8,556 nucleotides of DNA, taken from assembly GCA_012842035.1 (NCBI GenBank), contig DUTO01000163.1, positions 1 to 8,556 on the forward strand. Reading direction: 5' to 3'. The position numbers were made by a program, and so were the translations under genes. The DNA comes from Clostridia bacterium (GTDB taxonomy: Bacteria; Bacillota; Peptococcia; DRI-13; DTU073). Numbering within the stretch: the first letter of the stretch is position 1; every line of letters begins with the position of its first letter. This document shows, one piece after another, positions 1-5,580 of this stretch. A model generated the notes under the pieces. That model had not been told where the DNA came from, searched no databases, and was given only the letters and a program-made list of their open reading frames with translations.

Positions 1-507
1 CGTATCAGAAATTATTCCCGCCAATCACCAACAACAACGTCTTTAGACATTGAAGCTGTGAAGGAATTGAAGGAATTATTGAAGTTAGATGTAAAAAAAT
101 TTGCTCTTGCGATGTTTAAAGCAGGTACTTCTCTAGAAGGGCAAAGTGTTTCGGAGATATTCTATAAGGACTTTAAAGAATTTAAGGTTAAAGAACATAA
201 AATAGGGATAGGACAAGTTTTTACGCTGGATATTGAAGACATTTTTAATCGAAAAGATGAATTTCTCGAGTTTATTAATGATGTGCAGGTAAAAAACGAT
301 TATTACCTTACCTTATTATTAATCACCGATATTTTAAAAAAGGGTTCTTATCTTCTTTTTCAAGGTAAGGAGAACGGCATAATAGCTGATGTTTTTGATA
401 CAGAAGCTGAGCAAGGTATCTTTATTCGGGATGTAGTTTCTAGGAAAAAACAAGTCATTCCTCAGGTGATGGCGGCAGTCAATAATATTTATTTGGATAA
501 GCCTTAA
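1..507 (+). CDS. ppaC: Manganese-dependent inorganic pyrophosphatase (family II), C-terminal part; 5' end outside window
   Basis: Family II pyrophosphatases hydrolyse pyrophosphate to two phosphates in the cytoplasm using Mn or Co, pulling biosynthetic reactions forward. The reading frame is open from base 1, so only the C-terminal domain is seen. It shows the SPTTT segment that links the DHH and DHHA2 domains, then MFKAGTSL with the family lysine, IGIGQV, LLLITDIL, and near the end VVSRKKQVIP. The SRKKQ motif carries the substrate-binding Arg/Lys residues of DHHA2. The N-terminal DHH metal ligands, and any regulatory CBS/DRTGG insert, would lie upstream. A GTG at 58 could open a shorter frame but has no Shine-Dalgarno and sits inside the domain, so I treat the gene as partial. 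The first dozen codons match the family less well than the rest (see findings). The family assignment is firm; the subtype (with or without CBS domains) cannot be judged. Confidence 0.88.
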   Translation, partial: RIRNYSRQSPTTTSLDIEAVKELKELLKLDVKKFALAMFKAGTSLEGQSVSEIFYKDFKEFKVKEHKIGIGQVFTLDIEDIFNRKDEFLEFINDVQVKNDYYLTLLLITDILKKGSYLLFQGKENGIIADVFDTEAEQGIFIRDVVSRKKQVIPQVMAAVNNIYLDKP

Positions 508-518
508 ACGTCAGCAGA

Positions 519-543
519 TATACAATCGTTTTTATTGTATAAT
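519..543 (+). promoter_or_regulatory. Short AT-rich inverted repeat overlapping a TATAAT, possible weak promoter
   Basis: Between the pyrophosphatase stop and the HAD pseudogene, 8-bp arms at 519-526 and 534-541 (ATACAAT against ATTGTAT plus one flanking pair) flank a T-rich 7-base loop. A TATAAT follows at 538-543. No convincing -35 box is found 16-18 bases upstream, and the hairpin is too AT-rich with no trailing T run to be a good terminator. It could be an old promoter or operator for the following gene. Weak evidence. Confidence 0.25.
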
Positions 544-603
544 AAGGATAGACATATTCTGAGAATTTGGGATACATTAGGTTGGCATTTATATGACACT
601 TTT

Positions 604-1324
604 ATGGGTAAGCAGCGTTTAAAAATGCTTGTTCTGGATCTTGATGGCACAGCACTTAATGATAATAAGAAAATTGTTCCGAAAAATGTAAAAGCAATTC
701 AAGAATTAAAAGAGAAAAATCCTGATGTATTAATTTGTATTGCCACAGGAAGAGGATTTCATCAGGTCCTACGTTTTGCTAGGGAAATTGAGACCGATGT
801 TTTAATAACAGATAACGGGGGCGCCCTTTATAAACAAAAAGATGAAGGATATGAATTGGAAAAGTCTTATAGAATGTCGGAACAGGAAAGTGTGGCGATT
901 TTTAATAAAATAAAAGAATATGCTGCAGAAAATCCGGATATGATATGGCATTTCAGTTTTAGAAATTATAAATAAGGAGCAAGAAAGAGGAAATTATATA
1001 AATAGAAAAGAGGTACTAGCTCTTGGTGATTCTGGCAATGATGAACCTATGTTTGAAAAAGGTTTTCAAAGCTTGTGTCCCTCAAATGCACGAGAAGATA
1101 TAAAAAAGCTAGAAAATGTGATTGAACTAAACGAAACTAACAATGAACCGTTTATAAGGGCGGCAATTGATAATTTTCAAACGAAAACAACCCCAAAATA
1201 TCAAGAATGGCTAGACAAAGAACTTTCCACAGTAGATAGATGGCTGGCTAAAGCTAAAAAAATTTCCCAGAAAATACTGATAGAACTAAAAAAACAGAAC
1301 CAGCAAGGGAACGTTTTTTATTAG
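604..1324 (+). pseudogene. HAD-IIB (Cof/sucrose-phosphatase-like) phosphatase, frameshifted with cap domain largely lost
   Basis: Two pieces in different frames add up to a HAD phosphatase. The first, from ATG 604 to the stop at 973-975 (123 residues), has motif I LVLDLDGT (nucleophile D12, acid/base D14), motif II IATGR (T48) and the ITDNGGALY segment usual in Cof-type proteins. The second, in the frame of base 1007 and ending at 1322-1324, has EVLALGDSGNDEPMF, the motif IV acidic pair, followed by a PSNA stretch like the VGNA loop of this family. HAD-IIB proteins are usually about 250-280 residues with GDSxND near residue 210. Here it would fall near 140, so roughly 70 residues of cap domain and the motif III lysine are missing as well as the frame. 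No good Shine-Dalgarno precedes ATG 604 (ATG 625 is an alternative), and the TTG further upstream at 535 is unlikely. The natural substrate cannot be told. It is most likely non-functional; a sequencing error could explain a frameshift but not the missing cap. Confidence 0.8.
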
Positions 1325-1361
1325 GTAAAGATAGAACATAATAATTTTTTGTGTGGCTTAA

Positions 1362-1376
1362 AACATTTTTAATGTT
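1362..1376. repeat. Small 6-bp inverted repeat at the -35 region
   Basis: AACATT and AATGTT flank a TTT spacer at 1362-1376, overlapping the first bases of the -35 box of the metal operon promoter. It could be part of a regulatory site, but a 6-bp AT-rich repeat is expected by chance in such DNA. Confidence 0.25.
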
Positions 1377-1403
1377 GACTAGTTGATTAAAATAAGGTAT
1401 AAA
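1375..1403 (+). promoter_or_regulatory. Promoter of the dtxR-like/feoAB/CDF operon
   Basis: TTGACT (1375-1380) and TATAAA (1398-1403) are separated by exactly 17 bases, five of six consensus matches in each hexamer. Transcription would start near 1410, leaving a leader of about 80 bases before the regulator gene. The -10 box lies inside the left arm of the long palindrome at 1390-1439, so a protein bound there would block RNA polymerase. No other promoter of this quality is visible before the regulator gene. Confidence 0.75.
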
Positions 1404-1439
1404 TATGTTAGGGAGGCCTAACATATTTATACCTTATTT
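1390..1439. promoter_or_regulatory. Long perfect palindrome with DtxR-box-like core, probable metal-responsive operator
   Basis: Arms of 23 bases (1390-1412 and 1417-1439) are perfectly complementary around a 4-base centre GAGG. The innermost part reads TTAGG-GAGG-CCTAA, which fits the TTAGG-N4-CCTAA half of the known DtxR/IdeR operator consensus. The palindrome covers the -10 box and the predicted transcription start of an operon whose first gene is a DtxR-family protein, so it is most simply its own operator, perhaps holding two dimers. It is not followed by a T run, and the predicted transcript starts near the dyad centre, which argues against a terminator or a leader RNA hairpin. The arms are much longer than one DtxR footprint needs. 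Confidence 0.7.
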
Positions 1440-1477
1440 ATTTTATGTGGTTTGAAGGCTGTTATCGTTATTTTAAA

Positions 1478-1483
1478 GGGAGG
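1478..1483 (+). promoter_or_regulatory. Shine-Dalgarno supporting a TTG start for the DtxR-like regulator
   Basis: GGGAGG lies 9 bases before TTG 1493. No in-frame ATG lies near the N-terminal TPATQDYLEVI motif, so this site fixes the TTG start. Confidence 0.75.
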
Positions 1484-1492
1484 CGAACATAA

Positions 1493-1921
1493 TTGGTTAA
1501 TACACTTACACCCGCAACACAAGATTATCTGGAAGTGATTTTACAATTATCTAACGGAGATAAAAGTGTGCGCATTACAGATATCGCTAAATCGCTTAAT
1601 ATTGCTAAAGCAAGTGCGACTCAGGCCATAGATACCTTAATTGATGAAGGGTTAGTGCTGAAAGAGAAATATGGTCCGGTGACTTTTACGGAAAAAGGGA
1701 AGCGGGAAGCGATGAAAGTAAAAAAAACACATAAAATAATTCGTGAATTTCTAATGAAAGTTTTACAAGTTGAGGCCGAAATTGCCGATCAAGATGCTTG
1801 TTTAATGGAACATGTTATCAGTCCTCAAACTATTGCGGGAATGGTTGCTTTTTTGGAAAAGGGCAATTATGAAATTAGTGCTGACCTTAATTTAGAAAAA
1901 GCATTGAAGATTCTTAAATGA
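1493..1921 (+). CDS. DtxR/MntR-family metal-dependent transcriptional repressor, two-domain form
   Basis: This cytoplasmic repressor senses Fe(II) or Mn(II) and blocks metal-uptake genes when metal is plentiful. The 142 residues give an N-terminal winged helix-turn-helix (about 6-70, with ITDIAKSLNIAKASATQAIDTL as the DNA-reading region) and a dimerisation/metal domain (about 75-142). Likely ligands are D11 and E14 in TQDYLEVI, H80, and C103, E106, H107 in ACLMEH. C103/E106/H107 and H80 have the spacing of DtxR (C102, E105, H106, H79), whereas D11/E14 match MntR D8/E11 rather than DtxR Met10, so the site is a hybrid. The SH3-like third domain of DtxR/IdeR is absent. The gene is first in an operon with feoA and feoB, 32 bases ahead of feoA, and sits behind a DtxR-like palindrome, so autoregulation and iron sensing are the best inferences. 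Fe versus Mn preference is not settled by sequence. Confidence 0.88.
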   Translation: MVNTLTPATQDYLEVILQLSNGDKSVRITDIAKSLNIAKASATQAIDTLIDEGLVLKEKYGPVTFTEKGKREAMKVKKTHKIIREFLMKVLQVEAEIADQDACLMEHVISPQTIAGMVAFLEKGNYEISADLNLEKALKILK

Positions 1922-1953
1922 TAAACAAATAATTAGCAAGGGGTGACTTTATT

Positions 1954-2193
1954 ATGGCTGAAAAAGAAAGGGAGCTAGCTTCAACCAGCCCGGGAAATAT
2001 AGTTGTTGTCAAAAAGTTTTGTGGGGGCATAGGTTTAAAAACAAGGTTAAATGAAATAGGGATAAATTGTGGTACGGAATTAAAGGTGATTCGTAATGAT
2101 GGTTGGGGCCCTGTTTTAATTGCTTTATCCGGAAGTCGGTTGGCTCTGGGTCGCCAAATGACCGGTAAAATCATTGTCGAAAAAATTAGTTAA
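1954..2193 (+). CDS. feoA: FeoA, small SH3-like protein of the ferrous iron uptake system
   Basis: FeoA is a small cytoplasmic SH3-fold protein required for, or stimulating, Fe(II) uptake through FeoB, probably by contacting it. The 79-residue product has the expected length and family pattern: a KTRLNEIGI segment (about residues 30-38), a central strand KVIRNDGWGPVLIAL, and the hallmark GSRLALGRQMTGKIIVE at the C-terminus. ATG 1954 follows AAGGGGTGA with 8 bases of spacing. It lies 32 bases after the regulator and 18 bases before feoB, a standard feo layout, with no promoter or terminator visible in the gaps, so co-transcription is likely. The first dozen residues (AEKERELASTSP) look like a flexible extension. 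Confidence 0.93.
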   Translation: MAEKERELASTSPGNIVVVKKFCGGIGLKTRLNEIGINCGTELKVIRNDGWGPVLIALSGSRLALGRQMTGKIIVEKIS

Positions 2194-2211
2194 TCTAGAG
2201 GAGAAAATGAG

Positions 2212-4236
2212 ATGTCTACAGCAGTTAACAATATAGCTTTAATCGGAAACCCCAATACAGGGAAAACTTGTTTGTTTAATTGTTTAACAGGTACTAAACA
2301 AAGGGTAGGTAATTGGCCAGGAGTAACGGTGGAAAAAAAGGAAGGGCCTCTTTTAAATCATAACCATGTGAATATTATTGATTTGCCCGGTATATACAGT
2401 TTAGGAGCTCATACAGAAGATGAATTGGTAGCCAGAAATTTTATTTTATTAGGTCAGCCTGATTTAGTGATTAATGTAGTTGATGCTACTAATCTGCAAC
2501 GCAATCTTTATTTAACGCTTCAATTATTGGAGATGGGCGTTCCGGTAGCGATGGCTTTAAATATGATGGATGAGGCTAAAAAAAATAGGATTAAAATAAA
2601 TATAGCAAAACTTTCTGCTTTGTTGGGTATACCGATTATACCGACCATAGCTAGAGCGAATAAGGGGATCAAGGAACTGGTTCAAGCTTGTCTGTGCAAA
2701 AGAGTGTCCTCAAATAATTTTTCTATTGACTATGGTGCGATTATTGAAACAGAAATAAAAAACCTTGAAAAAACCTTGCAATCTGCCGTAGTATCCGGCA
2801 CTTCGTATCCTTTACGATTTATTGTCCTTAAATTGCTGGAAGGTGACCAAAATATTCTTAAGACACTAAATGTTTGTGAGGCAAATAGTAAAGGGTATGA
2901 AGCAGTTCTTGCGACCTGCCGACAAAGTATAAAAAATCTGCAAAATAATTTTCAAGAAGATTTAACTACTGTTTTTATTCAAAAAAGATATAAGCATATT
3001 GACCGTATTTTGCAACAAACAGTAAGCTTTCCTGAGGCTATAGGCACTTATACAGTTTCAGATAAAATTGATAAAATTGTGCTGAATAAGTATATAGGTT
3101 TACCTCTCTTTTTTCTGATGATGTTATTAGTTTTTAAGCTCACTTTTGCGATTAGTGCCCCTCTTGAGATGGGATTAGAAATTTTGTTCGCTCGACTGGG
3201 GGATTTTTTAAGAAGTATAATTACTAATAAACTGCTTTCTTCTTTTCTTGTTGAGGGGTTAATTGGAGGATTAGGAGCCATAATTGTCTTTTTGCCGATT
3301 ATTCTTTGTATTTTTCTGGCGATTTCTCTTTTAGAGAATAGTGGTTATATGGCTAGGGGCGCTTACCTTATGGATCGTTTTATGCGTAAGTTGGGGTTGG
3401 AAGGTAAGGCTATTATTCCGTTGGTCATAGGTTTTGGTTGCAATGTGCCGGCTATTTTATCCACACGAACTTTACAAACTACGCGAGATAAAATGACCAC
3501 TGTTTTGATTATTCCTTTGATGTCTTGTGGAGCACGTTTACCTGTTTATGCCTTGTTCGTGGCGGCATTTTTCAAGCAACATCAAGGCTTAGTTTTATTC
3601 TCTCTTTATCTTTTGGGTATTATTTTGGCTATCATTATGGCTAAGATTTTTAAACGTTTTCTTTTTCCTGGGGAAGCTTTTCCTCTTTTGCTGGAGCTTC
3701 CACCTTATAGATTGCCTTCTTTAAAAGATACCTTAATTCAAATGGGAGAAAAAAGTAGTTCTTTCTTTAAAAAAGTGGGCACCATTATTTTATGTGCTGT
3801 TATTTTAGCTTGGGGACTTTCTAATTTTCCTTGGGGAGTTGAATATGCCGGACCAGATAGTTTAATGGGGAAAATAGGTGCTTTAATTGCTCCTATCTTT
3901 AAGCCTCTTGGTTTTGGGACAAGAGAAGCGGCTTCTGCTCTTCTTTTGGGTATAGTAGCCAAAGAAGTAGTTGTCAGTACTTTAGGGGTATTATATGGAA
4001 CAGGGCAAGAAGGGCTAATTACGCTCATTAGTCAACAATGGATAGCTTTAAGTGCTTACTCCTTCATGGTGATGACTTTAATTTATATTCCTTGTGCCGG
4101 AGTTATTGGGGCGATCAAGGCCGAAACCGGTTCTTGGAAATGGGCAATTTTCACTATTCTTTATACCTTTGCTTTAGGTTGGTTGGTAGCTTTTCTCGTA
4201 TATCAAGGTGGATTAATGTTAGGGTTGGGGATGTGA
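2212..4236 (+). CDS. feoB: FeoB, ferrous iron transport protein with N-terminal G domain
   Basis: FeoB imports Fe(II) across the inner membrane. At the N-terminus lies a GTPase domain: G1 GNPNTGKT (residues 12-19), the switch I/G2 region around T39 in NWPGVTVEKKEG, G3 DLPG (57-60) and G4 NMMD (117-120). A helical regulatory linker covers about 165-285. From about residue 293 the protein is membrane-embedded with eight or nine hydrophobic segments and the conserved ENSGYMARGAYLMDR stretch. Both gate motifs are intact: GFGCNVPAILSTR with C410, and MSCGARLP with C439, the cysteines thought to line the iron path. At 674 residues it is shorter than E. coli FeoB (773) but normal for Firmicute forms; no C-terminal cysteine-rich tail or feoC follows. 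AGAGGAG precedes ATG 2212 by 8 bases. It ends 45 bases before the CDF gene. Confidence 0.95.
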   Translation: MSTAVNNIALIGNPNTGKTCLFNCLTGTKQRVGNWPGVTVEKKEGPLLNHNHVNIIDLPGIYSLGAHTEDELVARNFILLGQPDLVINVVDATNLQRNLYLTLQLLEMGVPVAMALNMMDEAKKNRIKINIAKLSALLGIPIIPTIARANKGIKELVQACLCKRVSSNNFSIDYGAIIETEIKNLEKTLQSAVVSGTSYPLRFIVLKLLEGDQNILKTLNVCEANSKGYEAVLATCRQSIKNLQNNFQEDLTTVFIQKRYKHIDRILQQTVSFPEAIGTYTVSDKIDKIVLNKYIGLPLFFLMMLLVFKLTFAISAPLEMGLEILFARLGDFLRSIITNKLLSSFLVEGLIGGLGAIIVFLPIILCIFLAISLLENSGYMARGAYLMDRFMRKLGLEGKAIIPLVIGFGCNVPAILSTRTLQTTRDKMTTVLIIPLMSCGARLPVYALFVAAFFKQHQGLVLFSLYLLGIILAIIMAKIFKRFLFPGEAFPLLLELPPYRLPSLKDTLIQMGEKSSSFFKKVGTIILCAVILAWGLSNFPWGVEYAGPDSLMGKIGALIAPIFKPLGFGTREAASALLLGIVAKEVVVSTLGVLYGTGQEGLITLISQQWIALSAYSFMVMTLIYIPCAGVIGAIKAETGSWKWAIFTILYTFALGWLVAFLVYQGGLMLGLGM

Positions 4237-4281
4237 AAGAAAGATAATAAATTCATATTAATGATACTGGAGTGAAAAGAG

Positions 4282-5421
4282 ATGATTGATTTTTTAGATC
4301 CTCAAAAGGGTAAGGTACGCGAACAGTATGGGAAAAAGAGTAGCCTGATAGGTATTTTTGTTAATGTCTTTCTTTTTATCATTAAATTTGCTGTGGGTAC
4401 ATTATTTCATAGTGTAGCTGTTGTTGCTGATGCAGTAAACAGTCTTGCTGATGCCGGTTCTTCAGTGATTTCGCTTATTAGTTTTAAATTGTCAAGTAAG
4501 CCTGCGGATGAGAAGCACCCGTTTGGGCATGAAAGAATTGAATATATCGCTTCTTCCGTTGTGGCCGTTTTTATTCTCTTGCTGGGAATAGAATTATTAA
4601 AAACATCTTTTAATAAGATAGTACGTCCGGATGAAATTGAGTTTAGTTTTGTTGTGGTGGGTGTGTTATTGTTTTCCATTGCCGCTAAGCTTTGGTTATA
4701 CGGCTTTAATATTAAATTAGCTAAGCGTATTGATTCTTCTATGTTAAGGGCTACTGCTGCGGACAGCCTTTCTGATGTACTAGCGACTTCTTCTGTTTTG
4801 CTTTCGACGATTCTTAGTCCCTTGCTTGGTTTTCAGCTTGATGGTTATGTGGGTATATTAGTTTCAGTTTTTATTATGATGTCAGGTCTAAATATACTAA
4901 AAGAAACATTGGATTTTTTATTGGGACAAGTGCCTTCAGGTGAGCTGGTCGAGCTTATTGATTCTTATGTGAAAAAATATGATGGTGTGCTGGGCATCCA
5001 TGACCTTGTTATACACAATTATGGTCCGCGGCGTTATTTTGCTTCGGTTCATGTGGAGGTTGATGCGAAGGAAGATATTTTAGTTAGTCATGATTTAATT
5101 GATAATATTGAGCGCAATATTGCACAAGATTTAGGTATTCATTTAGTTATTCATTTGGACCCGATTATCACGGATGACCCTTTTGTGAATGAATTGCGTG
5201 AATTGACGGCAAAAGTAGTTTCCGGTGTTGACGATTCTTTGTCTATGCATGATTTTAGAGTGGTGAAAGGTTTTACTCACAGCAATTTAATTTTTGATGT
5301 AGTCATTCCGCATCAATGCAAAAAGAGCGATAGTGAGGTGATTGAAGAAATTACGCAAAAAATAAAGGAAAAAGATAAAAATTTGTTTACTGTGATTACT
5401 ATAGATCGCTCTTATATTTAA
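4282..5421 (+). CDS. Cation diffusion facilitator (CDF) transporter, Mn/Fe-type site, with extra C-terminal domain
   Basis: CDF proteins export divalent metals by proton antiport as dimers. Six membrane segments can be placed at about 22-42, 45-69, 86-107, 121-142, 160-183 and 190-212, followed by a cytoplasmic ferredoxin-like domain to about 297. The transport site reads N53-SLA-D57 in segment 2 and D161-SLS-D165 in segment 5. Zinc exporters such as YiiP carry DxxxD and HxxxD there, while manganese exporters such as MntE carry N/DxxxD with DxxxD, so Mn or possibly Fe is the likelier substrate. The KHPFGHERIEY loop is typical of the family. The protein is 379 residues against about 300 for simple CDFs; the extra 82 residues look like a second copy of the C-terminal fold. 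TGGAGTGA precedes ATG 4282. As the last gene of the feo operon it would balance iron/manganese import with export. Family certain, metal inferred. Confidence 0.9.
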   Translation: MIDFLDPQKGKVREQYGKKSSLIGIFVNVFLFIIKFAVGTLFHSVAVVADAVNSLADAGSSVISLISFKLSSKPADEKHPFGHERIEYIASSVVAVFILLLGIELLKTSFNKIVRPDEIEFSFVVVGVLLFSIAAKLWLYGFNIKLAKRIDSSMLRATAADSLSDVLATSSVLLSTILSPLLGFQLDGYVGILVSVFIMMSGLNILKETLDFLLGQVPSGELVELIDSYVKKYDGVLGIHDLVIHNYGPRRYFASVHVEVDAKEDILVSHDLIDNIERNIAQDLGIHLVIHLDPIITDDPFVNELRELTAKVVSGVDDSLSMHDFRVVKGFTHSNLIFDVVIPHQCKKSDSEVIEEITQKIKEKDKNLFTVITIDRSYI

Positions 5422-5442
5422 TTTTAAATTAATGAACCATTT

Positions 5443-5475
5443 ACCGCCGTATATGAAAGTGTATACGGCGGTTTT
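5443..5475 (+). terminator. Rho-independent terminator after the metal operon
   Basis: ACCGCCGTATA (5443-5453) and its exact complement TATACGGCGGT (5462-5472) form an 11-bp stem with an 8-base loop. The T run TTTT (5472-5475) overlaps the last stem base. It lies 21 bases after the CDF stop codon, and the next promoter begins about 30 bases further on. The T run is short, but the GC-rich lower stem is strong. Confidence 0.8.
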
Positions 5476-5507
5476 ATGATGATTTAAGTGAAATATTTTG
5501 AACATTT

Positions 5508-5536
5508 TTGGCAGAAGGAAGATTTGTTGTTATAAT
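5508..5536 (+). promoter_or_regulatory. Promoter of the helicase-nuclease-S24 gene
   Basis: TTGGCA (5508-5513) and a perfect TATAAT (5531-5536) are spaced by 17 bases, placing the transcription start near 5543 and a leader of about 38 bases before the gene. With the terminator just upstream, this makes the gene its own transcription unit. A lone GAAC at 5500-5503, just before the -35 box, has no partner half-site, so no Firmicute LexA box is visible. Confidence 0.75.
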
Positions 5537-5568
5537 ATAGACAAACATATGAAAATTCGCATTATCTT

Positions 5569-5573
5569 GGGGG
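5569..5573 (+). promoter_or_regulatory. Ribosome binding site deciding between GTG 5575 and ATG 5581
   Basis: The only purine-rich site is GGGGG at 5569-5573. It lies one base before GTG 5575, too close for initiation there, and 7 bases before ATG 5581. ATG 5581 is therefore preferred, giving an 820-residue protein beginning MQLNIEQ. Confidence 0.7.
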
Positions 5574-5580
5574 TGTGGAA

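Noticed and set aside
58..507. A complete small gene starting at GTG 58
   Set aside because: The frame is open back to base 1, there is no Shine-Dalgarno, and the product is the middle-to-end of the family II pyrophosphatase C-terminal domain.
535..603. TTG 535 as start of the HAD gene
   Set aside because: It adds 23 residues with no family match ahead of motif I, lies inside an inverted repeat, and has no ribosome binding site.
1049..1324. Independent 91-residue gene starting at ATG 1049
   Set aside because: The codons just upstream in the same frame encode the GDSGNDEP part of HAD motif IV, so this ATG is internal to a broken phosphatase gene.
1390..1439. The long palindrome as a transcription terminator or a divergent promoter
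   Set aside because: No T run follows the stem on either strand. The mirror-image -10 on the minus strand has no recognisable -35 at 17 bases, and no minus-strand gene follows it.
1404..1492. Metal riboswitch in the leader of the metal operon
   Set aside because: Apart from the palindrome, the leader is short and has no multi-helix junction that I can see; the regulator gene itself explains metal control.
3048..3281. Minus-strand open frames inside feoB, the CDF gene, the helicase gene and csaA
   Set aside because: They lie wholly or mostly within well-supported plus-strand genes, lack ribosome binding sites and give products with no recognisable motif.
5500..5513. LexA (SOS) box upstream of the helicase fusion
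   Set aside because: Only the GAAC half-site is present; the partner position reads TTGG instead of GTTC.
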